Below are positions 1 to 11,884 of a stretch of DNA of 64,000 nucleotides, piece by piece (the stretch's first letter is position 1; each line of letters opens with the position of its first letter). Made by a program: the position numbers and the translations under genes. Source of the DNA: Cryptomeria japonica (Eukaryota > Streptophyta > Pinopsida > Cupressales > Cupressaceae); contig NC_081412.1 of assembly GCF_030272615.1 (NCBI RefSeq), forward strand, positions 543,820,335-543,884,334. The letters are read 5' to 3'. Under the pieces are notes generated by a model. The model had not been told where the DNA came from. It saw only the letters and a list, made by a program, of their open reading frames with translations, and did not search any database.

Positions 1-1459
1 GAGATTGTTAACATCATTAATGTATAGGTACATAACTATCCTTCTGTGATTAGCAATTTTCTTTTGATCACTAGTCTATAGCATTCTGTCATTATTGTGA
101 TTTGTATCATTCTTAACCAATAAAGCGTTCAATAGCATCATTATTGGCAATGTGATTAATTAATATGTTCATCATTATTGCTGCCATAACATTATAGGAA
201 ATATTGTTGATCATGATAATTAGTATAAAACATTGTTGTTAAGACAGGACATTGTTGTCCTGAAATGTCAGACATGATTTTTATCATTGTTGTTAATTTA
301 AGAAGTATTTGAAGAGGTCAGACAGACTGTTGTTGTCAATTTGAGCACTGCAGTAACTATTTTGTGTACATATTAGTCTCTTGGTTAAGGACGTTGGTAG
401 GGTTAACATGTCTTATTTACCATAGTTGTGTTTTATCATATGAAGCAATCATTATCAGTTTGGCAAAGGCATTTATTCACATTCTTAAGGAAATTTATAT
501 TATAATTATTTGTAATCAGTGATCTCAAAATTGATGAGAAAAATCCATATTTCAAAATTAATGGTGTATCCTCTCATTCACTTTCACTTTCTCACTCTTT
601 GCACAATTAGGATTGATTTAAATTTTTAAATGTGAAAGAACATCAGTTAATTCTCCTTTTCATTTATTTTTTTCTTCATTTTTAGGGGTTCACCATATGT
701 TACCAGTTATTTTTGACTATCCAAAGAAATCAAAAGTATCTTTATGTTTTGGTAAGCCACAAAATTACCAAGGAAGTTATTTGCTTCTATGGTTATAACC
801 ATGTTGAATGAGTTAAGTGTCCCTATTATTCTAATATGAAACATGGGGCATGGATTGATGAGAAATTGACAAGCTACACTAGACAATTACTTTGCATATG
901 ATATGAAGTGATGATGAGGAAGAAACAATCCAGAACATTCCACACAAATAATTAAAGTGACTCAAAGACTACAAAGCATGAGATGCAAACTAAAAAATTA
1001 ATCAACATAAGCCCAAAACTACCTCAAAAATGCTTGAAGAACATGTTTACAGATTATACACAATTGTCTTGCTATGTGGCATAAAAGTCATTATTCTAGA
1101 AAACCAACACACAAACAAAAAGATAGTCACATCAAACATTGACTATCATGTAGACCAGTAATGAAGGCAATGGAAATGGACTCTCATGGTTGTGAAGGTA
1201 CATGTAATGATTGATTAAATCAAAGCTTCCAATTGGAAGGGTTTGACTTAATGCAATGGGTGTAATCCTCAACATTCTCACATAAAGAAGACAAATGCAC
1301 CTGATGTTGAAGGTATTGCAAAGTCTAGGAGGGAAAATGCACCTCCTTTAAAACAAGTTGATGATGACTACTAGGAACTATAGAGCAGATCATCCTGCAA
1401 AGTTGTAAACTGTAATCAGTTTTGATCTACCATTGCAGATTGAAGAAAAGGCTCAAGAA
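1..1459. other. No gene recognised
   Basis: AT-rich sequence with many short homopolymers. I looked on both strands for long open frames, element ends, zinc knuckles and tandem repeats and see nothing I can support. A weak CCHC-like string near 780-830 is treated under rejected observations. Confidence 0.5.
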
Positions 1460-1741
1460 TCAGACCAAACTGCATGGAATGATAACTTTCCATTCATTTC
1501 TTGAGCCCTTGGGAAAGGCATAGAATTTATTGTCATAGGTAATATAATTAAGCTTGGTTTGTGAGAAGGCTTCTAATAAAAATGCCAATAGACAACCACC
1601 TTGGTTAAGTATCATGCCCACTTCATATAGAGAACCACCACTCCAAAGTTCAAATGGTTGTTGCAACTTAAAGAGAGCAAAGAAAAGAGCTTCAAATAGG
1701 TAAATGCTTGAGAAGCATGCAAGTTCCAAGGTGGGTACCAT
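1460..1741 (-). pseudogene. Ty3/gypsy RNase H fossil fragment
   Basis: The minus strand is open for 93 codons and reads like the start of the RNase H domain that follows reverse transcriptase in Ty3/gypsy pol. Visible landmarks, in order, are a KLQQPFEL segment, the ILNQGGCLLAF segment, EAFSQTKLNYITYD, and a FYAFPKGSRNEWK segment. These correspond to the family's usual PF-D-S-x-G-(IGAVL-Q)-P-(AF-S)-TYDKE-YA-W series. No LTR, protease, integrase or reverse transcriptase could be tied to it in the flanking 1-2 kb, so it is an isolated, broken and probably old remnant. Assignment rests on motif order only. Confidence 0.7.
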
Positions 1742-4180
1742 GTGAACAATTGTGAATGAGCATCCTATAAAACAACAATCTTTACTTCATTTCATAGTTA
1801 CTAGGTTTGAATAGTTCAATTTGTCAAGAAGATTTTAAAAAATGGGCAATACAAAATTGTCAAAAACAAAGTAAATTTTTTATAGGAATTGAGAAATCTA
1901 GATTGAATCAAACAAAATCCAGTTAGTCCAAAAAAATCAAATCCCATTGGATTCAGCAACTATGATTCATTTAAATTTTAAATCATATTCAAAGCCAAAA
2001 AAAAGAATAAGAGGTAAAGGTAATAATGATTTTTAAGTCACCACCAAGAAAACTAAGAATTTTACTGTATAAGATCTCCTTTTAGTAAGAAACTTGCAAG
2101 GGAATTGGTTTTCCAATTACCTTGGATATTTATCAAATGAGGTGTCCAATCCTATCCCCCTCTGTATTGGAACATATAACCTCCATTTTAGAGTGCATCA
2201 TCGTTCACCATTAGACAACTCATGTTGTGTGCTACTGTGTTTCAAGTAAAGAAAATCAGTTATCCAGCTTTAAGAGTTTGGACTCACAAGGACATATTGT
2301 TTTGTTAGTTGGGTGCCTAGACTATGTTCAATGTGCATGATGTTGTCTTCTAGCCAGATGTTTGACAATTATATTGGATTTATAAGTTACGGGGAAGCAC
2401 ACATATAATGTTGATAACACAAGTCCACCAATAGAATCTATATTCCTAGTTGTTATTTGATTGCACAGAAATAAAATATGATACTCACTTGTTAAGAATA
2501 TTTTGATAGAATCCTACACCACTAAAATGATTAACACTATCTATGCAAACAAGAAATATCGTTGCTATTAAAAGTGGCTATTTTGAGTAGTTCATTTTCT
2601 TCTTGTGAACAACTTTGTATTTAACTATAATGAATCAAATGTACAAGAATTATAGCTGCCACTATTGTAAAAAAATACTGCTTCAATGGCAAGTAGATTG
2701 ATTTGTTTGAAAAAAGAAGAATTTGTTTGATTGTAAAATTTGATTTGTATCTAAGCAATAGTAATCCCTTATGTCAAATGCCAATCACATTATAAATAAT
2801 ATAAAATCATATCAAACGTTCCCCAAAATAGGGAGAGAGTCATAATAAAATGGTGGAACTCATAAAACCCTATATCCCAATAATGATAATTGGACTACAA
2901 ATTCAGTGAAATACAACCAGCTTCCATTCCTAGATCGTGGTTTTAAAACAATAAAACTAAATTATAAATTTGTTTCCTTTCATACCATAAGAATGTTCAA
3001 AAACATGGCAACTATGTAAATTCTATGCAACAAATTTAAACCCCTATCGAATTCACAAAGTATTGACACCAGTCCTAGCTCAAATGAATCATAATTTACT
3101 TCAGCCGAGTTTCCTATGAAAGCGTTAAGCTCATTGTAATGAGATAAAGAGGCCATACATATTTCCAGTTCCTCATCAAACAACTATAGAAACTGGACTA
3201 TATAAATTTAAATGCAATCCATGATGTGACAACCCTAGCCTCAACATACAGAGATAAAATAATAGGATCAACGGAGAGTTTCAAAGGAACCTTGTTAAAA
3301 TGTTGAGCTTCCATGATTGTTCCCTAGAATACCTCCACTCCCTTCTAACCCTTCTTCCTAACTCTTGTTTTGGCATTTGTTTGAATGATATGCCAATGAT
3401 CCTTCGATTGGGATATACTTATAAATGTCCAACTTGTAATCGAATCTACTACCAAAATTCCTTAATTCATTTGATATATTTGCTTGTTCAACTAATCAAA
3501 GAGGTTGGGTAGTTCAACCGGTGCTTGGAAGGAAGCTAAACAAATGAGAAACAACTTTGCTAGAGAGCAATGTTACTAGGGAGTGTGGGTAGGCCTTCAT
3601 TGTCATTAGATTATTCTCCCTTGTTATTGGTTTAAATCCTAAACCCATACACCCCTAACAAAATGCCAAATGGCTTACAAATGGGCCCAAAACATGCCCT
3701 TATTACATTCAATAATGCCCAGACTTGAAAATGCCCCTAAACAGATGACAAACACAAAAACATAACAAAATTCCTACCATGAAGCTAGAAAGTTTCCCAT
3801 CGCCTGGTAGCCTGGTATAGCTGCTCCTACAACACCAATTCATTCCATGGCTGGTTCCCTACAGAGGCGGGATTTTGTAATGGTAGAGGCATGACGAAGA
3901 GGCAAGATGAAGTAATGGCAGAGGTCAATGGGACGAAGATGCGAGATTTATGATATGACTTGGTCTTTTTTTTTTTTTTTGAAGTAATGTACACGGTCAT
4001 CGAAATTTTGATGAACGTGGACACTTTTTAAAAAAACCCAAATGTCATTGCCAATTCCTTCTCCGTCGAAACCAAATATTGCATTATCGTCAGAATTCTG
4101 ACGAAATCAGGTATTTTTCAAAAAAAAATCAAATTTGATTACAATATAGCTTCTCCATCGATAACCTCTATCGGAATATT
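1742..4180. other. Intergenic, nothing recognised
   Basis: AT-rich DNA without a convincing reading frame. Short open frames at 2980-3183 (minus) and 3300-3512 (plus) have no recognisable motif and look like chance. Stretches of A or T occur near 3967-3981 and 4120. Confidence 0.5.
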
Positions 4181-4206
4181 AGGCCAAATGTATTAGTGAT
4201 CATTGC

Positions 4207-6217
4207 TCCAATGTTTGATGGTTCAAACTAGGCCATTTGGAGTTGCAAAATGGAAGTCTTCTTGTCCTCTCTAGGGTTTTATGTCTTTCTATTTGTTATA
4301 AATGGATGCCCTAGTAAATCTTGTCTTCCCACCGATTCAAATGCAAAAAGTAGAAACCAGTGCAATGAAATAGCCATGAAGGCTATTCTCTATGGGTTAA
4401 CAGGTGATTTCTCCTCACAAGTGGACAAATGCAAGACAACAAAGAGTCTATGGGATAGACAGAAGAAGTTGTATGAAAATAAACCCTGCACCATTGATTC
4501 AGTCAGTGTAAGTGAGAGGAACTATGCAGTAGATACATGTACAAATAACAGAGGTAGATTAGACTGCTACAGTAGCAGTAATGATGAAGAAGGAACCCAC
4601 ATCTTTATGGCTCAAGAATCAGATGATGAGGTGTACACATCTGGGAGTGATAAGACAAATAGATCCCACTAATATGATGTGTTTGGAAGTGATGATGAAG
4701 AAGAAGAAGACATGGAAAATAGGTCTAGCCATCAAGATCTATTTGGGAGTGAAGGAGAAGAAGAGGATGAAGTAGAAGTTGACCCTGAAGGATAGCTTGT
4801 AAATTCACTTGAAGAACTCGATAAAGTTAGAAAGGAATACAAGATATTCAAGAATGTTTCTATAGTGGAGAAGAACTAGCCAACAAAATTCCTTGAGGAA
4901 TCTGAGAAAGTTCTCTGAGAGTTGATGTCTCAAGCTAGAGACACCAAGGAGTGCCGGTGTGAAGATCTAGCATCTAGGCTAGAAGTGAAGAATGAAGAAA
5001 ATCACAAGCTACTTGGAGAAATGGAGGTTCTTCGAATTGACCTTGAGAAATGTAAGGATGAGCTCAAGGTGAGAATCAGGTTTGATGGCAGTAGTGATGC
5101 CTTGGACAAGATGTTGAAGAATTAAAAGAATGCCAAGGATACTTAAGGTTTAGGAAGTGGTGCCAGTGAATGCTCCACCAACAAGAATATCCCTCACAAT
5201 CACATTCTATTTGTCTCCTCTAATGGAGAAAACAAAGGCCAAACCTTCATAGTGCGAAATGCTCCTTGGAAGAAGGTTTATCTAGATGCAACCAGTAAGG
5301 ACTTGCAGACAAGAAAGAAGACTAGTGTTGAAAGAAGAAGGAGCATTGAAGATACCAAAGGAAAGGGGGAGATGGGAGAAGAAACCTTGACTGGAAGCAA
5401 GAAGATGAGGAAGCAACAAAGAGGACATCCTATCGGCAGAGGACAGAAAAATGCTACCAACCATGGGGGAAAGCAAATGTGAGAGAAGAAGAGACTGGAT
5501 GGAAAAGCTGCACTGAATGGACAACCAAGGACCTATTCTCAAGGAAGAAGAAATGGAGATGCAAAACTAGTAAGATCTCTTCATGCATGGAAAAATAAAT
5601 TTGCAAGTCATATGTCATCATTTACCGATTATTATTTTGCATGTAATGCTTATGGCCATAGGGCAGAGGCATGTAGAAAGAGATCTAGAAAGAATAATAT
5701 AGGATCTCATTGAAATCATGCATATGAGTAAAATGTATCTAGGAGTAGACACATGCATCTCCCCTCTCTCAGTTATGTAAATGTTGTTTGTCATAACTGC
5801 AATGGTCTTGGCCATAGGAAGTTTGAATGCTGGAAAAGGAGCCTACAGTCACATGTAGGCTGCCATAATGGCTATGCTATACAAAAAAGTAGATATAGAG
5901 CATTTGGAAGTCAGAGACCTACATGGAACCAAAGGAGAAATGTCCCTATAGGAGCAAGAGGTCCACCGGTTTCGGTTGCTAGCCACAACAACATGACCAA
6001 AAGGAGATGGTCAAACTGGTATGCTAAGAGATGGGGATGGATGTTGTGTGCTACTATAGCACTACTTTTGGCTATGATGGAAAATCAGGAAATGGAAGGA
6101 CACCTTAGCAAAAGAAGGAAAGACTTGCTCCCCAGTCTAAAAATGGGAAGAAGGATTAGATTAAGAAGGTATAGAGGAAGAAGACCATGGACCGACACTA
6201 TGCACTCATTGCATAGG
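4207..6217 (+). pseudogene. Copia-type gag remnant
   Basis: The region starts with a FDGSN-like and W-x-x-KMEVFLSS phrase typical of the N terminus of plant Copia gag. It continues with AMKAILYGLTG and TTKSLWDRQKKLYE, the conserved core of the UBN2/gag family, then an acidic serine-rich and coiled-coil stretch (about 4560-5120), and ends with two zinc-knuckle-like segments at about 5630-5690 and 5785-5830; the second contains CHNCNGLGHRKFECW, a complete CX2CX4HX4C knuckle. The protein would bind the element's RNA inside the virus-like particle. It is broken in several places and no longer codes for one protein. Confidence 0.75.
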
Positions 6218-7304
6218 TGATATCTACTAAAGCCTAAAGGAGATGCATGATCTTAGGGGGAGAAGTACATTGAATTTATTATTCACCCCCTCAGTGAAGA
6301 AGGCAACATGGAAGAACATGTTGTTTCCAATATGAAGGATGGAAATGAAAAGATAAGTGTCTGTAGAGGCTGCCTTAAATACACACCTATAGATCAGTAT
6401 TGGAACACCACTTCAGGCTTCAATGAGTAAAGGTTATCAATTGGTATTAGGTGTTAAATGGTATGTACAGGATGTTACCGACATGAATGCTAACAAGTAC
6501 TTGTAGGTTATGTAAGACACTAAGGTTTGAGATCATTGCATTAACCCCAGTAGCATGGAATGTGAAGTTATGTCTCAGGTGGTATTGGAAAAGACCTAAA
6601 TGACATATGTTGGCCCCGTGGTTGATCATGAAAGCATGCATGTTTTTGGGCTAACCAGTTTTGATTCTTGGCATGAAGATAACATTGTTTAGCATTGTGT
6701 AGATCCAGGATCATGTCATGGGCTATGGTGCAATAATGGAGCTAAAAGATCATCAAATGATCTCATATGCACAACTAAACTAGTATATGGTGAAGATTGG
6801 AGTCCCTATATTATACTTGACCAGAGTTGAGGACCTGAGATGTATGAATCAAGTGGAGTTCAAGTGCTCATAATAAAGAGCAGGCATGGTTGAACTTGTA
6901 AGGATACTGACTACCATAACTACATGAGATCAAAATTGTAGAAGTGTTGCAGGTTGACCGATAGGTGAGTAGTATTCATTGACACATCAACAATTGGTAT
7001 TATTCTTTTTGAAAATTGAGTTGAAATAGTATCGGACTTGCATGCTCAATTGGTGTCAATTGATGGTTAAGTTCCCCATCTCAAGTGTTGTGACTTGAGA
7101 AGATGTAACAACCAGTAACAAAGATAAGAAGTGGTATCAAAGGAAGTGTTACATCCAATGAAGATAAAGGGGGATAAATAATTATGTCAATGACTGGTAA
7201 ATATAGGGAGGAATGATATCCTAACAGTGCCCTTTGTCATTGTTGTCAAAGGGGGAGAAGAATGGTTGTAGTATACTGCATACTACATGAGTTGACATGA
7301 ATGC

Positions 7305-7317
7305 CAAAGGGGGAGAT
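7305..7317 (+). other. Polypurine tract
   Basis: AAAGGGGGAGAT lies immediately before the LTR start, the usual position and wording of the plus-strand primer in plant Copia elements. The same tract, reverse-complemented, precedes the LTRs at 17003 and 49430. Confidence 0.75.
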
Positions 7318-9535
7318 TATTGGCATTGTATTGTCATTGATGTCAATTGGTATGGGATGACCACCAATAGAAGAGATCTATGTGCAACACTGGTATGGAG
7401 GAGTGCAGGATGTGATATCTTGGATATCACCTTGTGTTGTAGAACATAGGTAAGGTAAGGAAGATGACCTAAGGAGTCACATGAAGTGCATTGTAGGATG
7501 CAAAAGACAAGGCATCACTCCATCGGTAAGTGGAGCTTATCTCCTATTATGCATTGTGTGCATTATAGTTTGGTGAGATAAGAGTGAATAGGTAAAGGCA
7601 AGTACTTGAAGTTTCACACCGGATCTACTAGTGAATTGAGGGAATACCTTAGGTGCATGAGATCAAATTTATGCACTGGATCGACAGAGAAGGCATGTTG
7701 AGATGCCAGTACAGAAGGAGTGTGATATATTTGTCACTCTGAAAAGCTAGCTAAGATAATGCCTGAGCTGATCAAGGAGAAGGCAAGGCTGAGTAGATGC
7801 AAATAGAGGAATCTAACCTGACTGAAGGGAAGAGTCTGGTGAAGGTTGATGACTTGTGTCATCAAGAGAGCTTACCGGTATGTATGTTTACCGGTGATAT
7901 GGATAAGGTGCAGATGCACAAGACTCCCCACTTTGTGGGAATTAAAATGCTTTTGATGGACATGTCTGATGACTGATCAAGGAGTTCCATTGATAGTTCA
8001 AGATGAGGGCAGACATGATGAGGTAACCAATACAATGAGTGAGACCTGCAGGGCTAGCAAACCAGCAGAAAGGAGGAATCAGTAGAATGTTTGGTCGGTG
8101 ATCCTATGTGGACCGACATGAAGAGTCAAGGTGGCAGAGATGGTTGACTTGGATGCCACATGGAATCAAGGTGGGCAACCTGCATCAAATAAAGATGGAA
8201 TATACAGCAACGGGGTTGGTGTCGACTTTAAAGGAGACTGCAAAGCTTGAGGTGAAGTTGCAGAAGTGCACAGCTTTAGGCTAAATGGAAAAGAGAGGAT
8301 CGAGGATAGACTGATTGAGCATATCAAAGTAGTTGAAGAAACCCATCATGACATTAATAGTGATTGACGAAGAAGTATGCAGACAAATTGTTTGCAGGTT
8401 GCTGAAGAAGGAAGACATGTCCTGGAAGGTGCGTTGATGGAAGACTTATGCAGATGGATGTCAAGAAGATAAGATCAAGCAAGATCTGATTGGATTTGGG
8501 TTTCCTTGAGGATGGTGAGGAAAACATAATCGCCTAGATTTTGAATTGGGCTTTGGCGGCAAAACCTGGCTATAAGTATGAAGGCCAAAGAGATTGTTTA
8601 CTGCTACTGGATAGAAGAACATTGTGCTACTGTGAAGTGTGATACTTCTGCATGTATGAGAAAATCAGCCAAGTGCTTAACGAGCATCTGAGAAGTGAGT
8701 GAGAGTGAGGGAGAACCTAGTTGAAGCATTCAACCAGTAGGAGAGAAGAAATAGTAGTGTTCATACCGGTAGAGAAAAAGTGAAGGAGGCTACAGAGAAT
8801 GCAAATAGAGAACTAGAAAAGTGTTATACCGATTAATAGCAGAGAGTAAGGTGGAGATCCAGCAGAGAAGAAGAAGAGGAGAGGTGTACCGGTAGGGCTT
8901 ATCGATAAAGAAGCAATAGGTGAAGAGCAGCAGAGAAGTGATTCGGTGAAGCAGAGAAGGTATCTCACTGACAAAGTAAGATATATGTAATGGTTGCAAG
9001 ATTCACTTGTAACAAGATAACTATTTTTGTAATTAATGTTTACATTGTGAACATTGAGTTGTAGCTTAGTGCAGGGGTTGTAGCTCCTTGGGTTGGTGCC
9101 CTAAAGTCAAGGGTTGGTGCTCCTTTGGTTAGTGCCCTAAAGATAGGGGCTGGTGCTCCTTTCGGTTGTAGCCCATAAATCAAGTAGGGGTTGTAGATCC
9201 TTGGCTTGGTGCCCTGAAGTCAAGGGTTGGTGTTCCTTTGGTTGGTTCCCTAAACTTTGTAACTGTGTTTTCATTATGAGGCTGGATTGGAGCAATAGAC
9301 TCCAATAACATTGCTCACCGAGGTTTTTTCCATCCTGGGTTTTCCTCGTATATGCTAGTGTTATGTGATATCTCTTTGTGAGTGTTTGCATTTGAGTTAG
9401 TCTCCTCACTAATCAGTAAGTTTGTTCATAGTTAGATCTAATAACCAGTATGCTCACATAGGATTACTAAAGGGAAAAGATTTGAGAACCACTAATTCAC
9501 CCCCTCCCCCTCTCACTAGTGCATTATGTCTAACA
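7318..9535 (+). repeat. 3' LTR of the Copia-type fossil
   Basis: About 2.2 kb, beginning right after the polypurine tract and ending with CTAACA. A TATA-like box (TATAAGTATG) at 8571-8580 fits a LTR promoter, and the stretch 9480-9535 (polypyrimidine, then GTGCATTATGTCTAACA) resembles the usual end of long plant Copia LTRs. Near 9060-9250 a phrase of the type GGTTGGTGCCCTAAAGTCAAGG recurs several times, giving a small internal repeat cluster. The matching 5' LTR is not in the window, so age cannot be estimated. Confidence 0.65.
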
Positions 9536-9555
9536 AAGATAAGGATCAAAATAAA

Positions 9556-9840
9556 GGAGTGGCTATGTATATTAATTGAAGGCCAAAAGTATTAGGTAAT
9601 ATTGTAGGGTTTATAAATAGTACATGACCTAGGTCAATGAATAAGCAACCCAATTACATATTTGAGGCGTACGAGGGAAACCATGTATTCGTATGTGTGA
9701 TAAAATCAATAACTTCAAGGGAAGAGTTGCTAATCGATTACAATTTAAATTGCATAGATACAAATAGAGGTACTATGGGAGTGGTACGTACTATATACCA
9801 TTTAACCCAACCTCCAATTAATGACTCCAATATACCATTT
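9556..9840 (+). pseudogene. SET-domain-like exon
   Basis: The frame reads GNIVGFIN, then NYIFEAYEGNHVFVCVIKSI, then REELLIDYN. This follows the C-terminal half of SET lysine methyltransferase domains: G-N-x-x-x-F-I-N, an N-[CY]-x-[VF] strand, an [VI]-F-[AV]-x-[KR]-x-I strand and the GEEL-x-x-DY-N motif. The G of GEEL is R here, and in-frame stops lie just upstream, so catalytic activity is unlikely. It starts right after the LTR end at 9535; any upstream half of the domain is missing from view. Whether it belongs to the same transcript as the exons further on rests only on order and strand. Confidence 0.55.
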
Positions 9841-10499
9841 AATTATTATGTTTTTTTTGTAAGTCTATTGATTTCATTTCAGTAATATTTTTTTATATTT
9901 AATTTTTTTCACAGCGGGACATTGATCATAGTGGGAAGGCTTTAGCCCAAAGCATAGATTGAGAGGAATCTTCTAGTGCTTCTACCCGATAGGTTTACCC
10001 CATTATAATTGTACAAATTTGATACAAGCAAAAAATTTTATTATTATGTTTTTTCTTGTAAGTTTATTGGGTTAATTTTGATAATATTTTAATTGTTCTT
10101 GTCACAATTGGATGATTGGGGAAAGGCACCATCAGTAGAGGAAAGAATCTATAGGGAGGTGGGGTCACTATTATGCGATGATGACTGCATATTCCGCAAA
10201 CCCTCTAGATATGATAAGGAATACCCAAAAAAAATGCAATAAACAAATCCTTCAGTTGTTATTCATAGTGCCTCAAACATATGAATAAGAGAAAGAGTTA
10301 AAAATATTGACTGAGAGAGCATGAAACTTGCAAGTAAGCTATCACGAGATCTTTAATTATAACACAAGTTCATTCATGGTTTTATATTTTGTACTCTTTT
10401 ATGTCATAAACTTAAATATGACTTATTTTTTAAAGGATTTTTTGCATCCTCAAGATGTTGTTGGCCATGATCAGGATACTAATGATCACTTTTTTTAGA

Positions 10500-10864
10500 C
10501 TAATGATCCCATGCTCATATTGCAATAAATGATGTTTTTTATAAACATCTAAATGGTATTACATTGGATATATTCAAGCCCACCATACATACAAGATGGA
10601 ATGCCCAAAATCAAGATATAAAAGATGAGCTCATTAACCATTTAGTTGTGTTGTTCAGAAATAACAAATTCAACCAAACCAAACTCCTTAAAAAAGTTGG
10701 TACCTATCTAAAGTATGTGAGGGACCAATATAGGTCACATTTAGAGAAGAACAAAAAGTACGAGTGTCCCCCATGATTCTGGAGAGGGAGTCGAAGGACT
10801 TGGTGTCGGATTGAAAGGAGAAGGCTGATAAGAAAAAAGGAAAGACACCACCGGGCCAAGGAAG
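10500..10864 (+). pseudogene. Exon, basic transposon-like domain
   Basis: Open for about 75 codons as DIFKPTIHTRWN...LINHLVVLFRNNKFNQ...KYVRDQYRSHLEKNKKYECP, rich in basic and aromatic residues, then resuming in a neighbouring frame as PMILERESKDLVSD...KADKKKGKTPPGQGR up to the GT donor at 10865. The shift near 10770 indicates decay. The layout (a Trp/Tyr-rich helix-forming segment followed by a Lys-rich tail) resembles N-terminal parts of plant transposon-encoded proteins, but I cannot place it in a named family. Confidence 0.5.
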
Positions 10865-11666
10865 GTATGTGATACTATCAAGAATGTAATTATATAATAA
10901 TTACTCTTTCTTTTTATATAATCTAACGTATTTCAAACTTTTCATAGGCTACCCGACACATCTAAGACAACAAATGCAAGAGTAGAAAAACATGGGCAAC
11001 ACAAACTTGGCTCTGGTGGTTATATGAAATTTTCTACATGAATTGTAAGTATCAATAAATGAAATATTGCATCCAAATAATAAATTATAAACAATTTTGG
11101 TTTTATCATCACACCATAGAAGCAAAATTCATGATCTTATGTAAAAATGCAGGGCTTTGAATTCAATAGAGTGCCCACATAAGATGACCTGAAGACTACT
11201 TGTCAGCAAGGCTATGGAGTTATGGTTGAACAACTAAGAGTCTTGACTAGGCAAAAAGAAGCTTCCACTACATCCAACACACATGTTAATAAACTCAATG
11301 AAGTTTATTAAAACTGAATAGTTGTGAAATGTATTCAATATTAATTTCCACCGTAAAGTAATTATGTGCCTATTTTTTTTAAATAGGCAAGCAATGAAAA
11401 TAGTGCACATGACATTCAAATGCAACTTGGTGAGGGTGGAGCACAACCTGCATATGAAGGTCATGCTGTGAATCTCGGTACTATTCTATATTCATGTGCT
11501 ATACAAAATGTAGTATGAATTAATTAAACATATTTAATTGCAATTGGTGTATTAATTAATGCAATCTTTTGTGTTTCAACTTTAGAGCTTGTAGAGCATG
11601 ATCAGCTTGTTGAGCATGAACAGGCTAGACAAGATCATGAACATGATGTGGCCCCATCAGGTAAAG

Positions 11667-11683
11667 AGGACCACTCTAATGTT
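11667..11683 (+). repeat. LINE target-site duplication, left
   Basis: AGGACCACTCTAATGTT, matching 14109-14125 exactly. The sequence that follows each copy shows that the host intron was continuous before the insertion. Confidence 0.85.
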
Positions 11684-11884
11684 TTGGATTGAGGCAAAAC
11701 AAAAATTGAAGGGGCCCTAAAACCCTTTACGTAGAAGATTATAAAAGGCTTAGAATCAAAGCATTAAAAGATCGAAAACAAAACAGACTGCAAAAGATCG
11801 AACAATACATAGAGTAGCTAAGAAACCAGCAAAAAACCATAACACAAAAAATAAAACCATAGAAACATAGAAAAGACAACATAA

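Larger units (their letters stand above)
4181..9535 (+). mobile_element. Copia-type LTR fossil: gag plus 3' LTR
   Basis: The plus strand holds a gag region, a polypurine tract and one long LTR, in that order. I recognise no protease, integrase or reverse transcriptase between gag and the LTR, and no 5' LTR or primer binding site upstream of gag, so it is an incomplete, broken, gag-only type of remnant. The gag and the wording of the polypurine tract followed by a LTR that opens with TATTGGCATTG are typical of long-LTR Copia elements of plants. The 3' edge, ending CTAACA, directly abuts the SET-like exon that starts at about 9541, so the element sits just upstream of, or within, that older gene. 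The 5' boundary given is approximate. Confidence 0.7.

Noticed and set aside
780-850. CFYGYNHVE-VKCPYY string, like a zinc knuckle
   Set aside because: Spacing does not fit CX2CX4HX4C, and no gag neighbours it.
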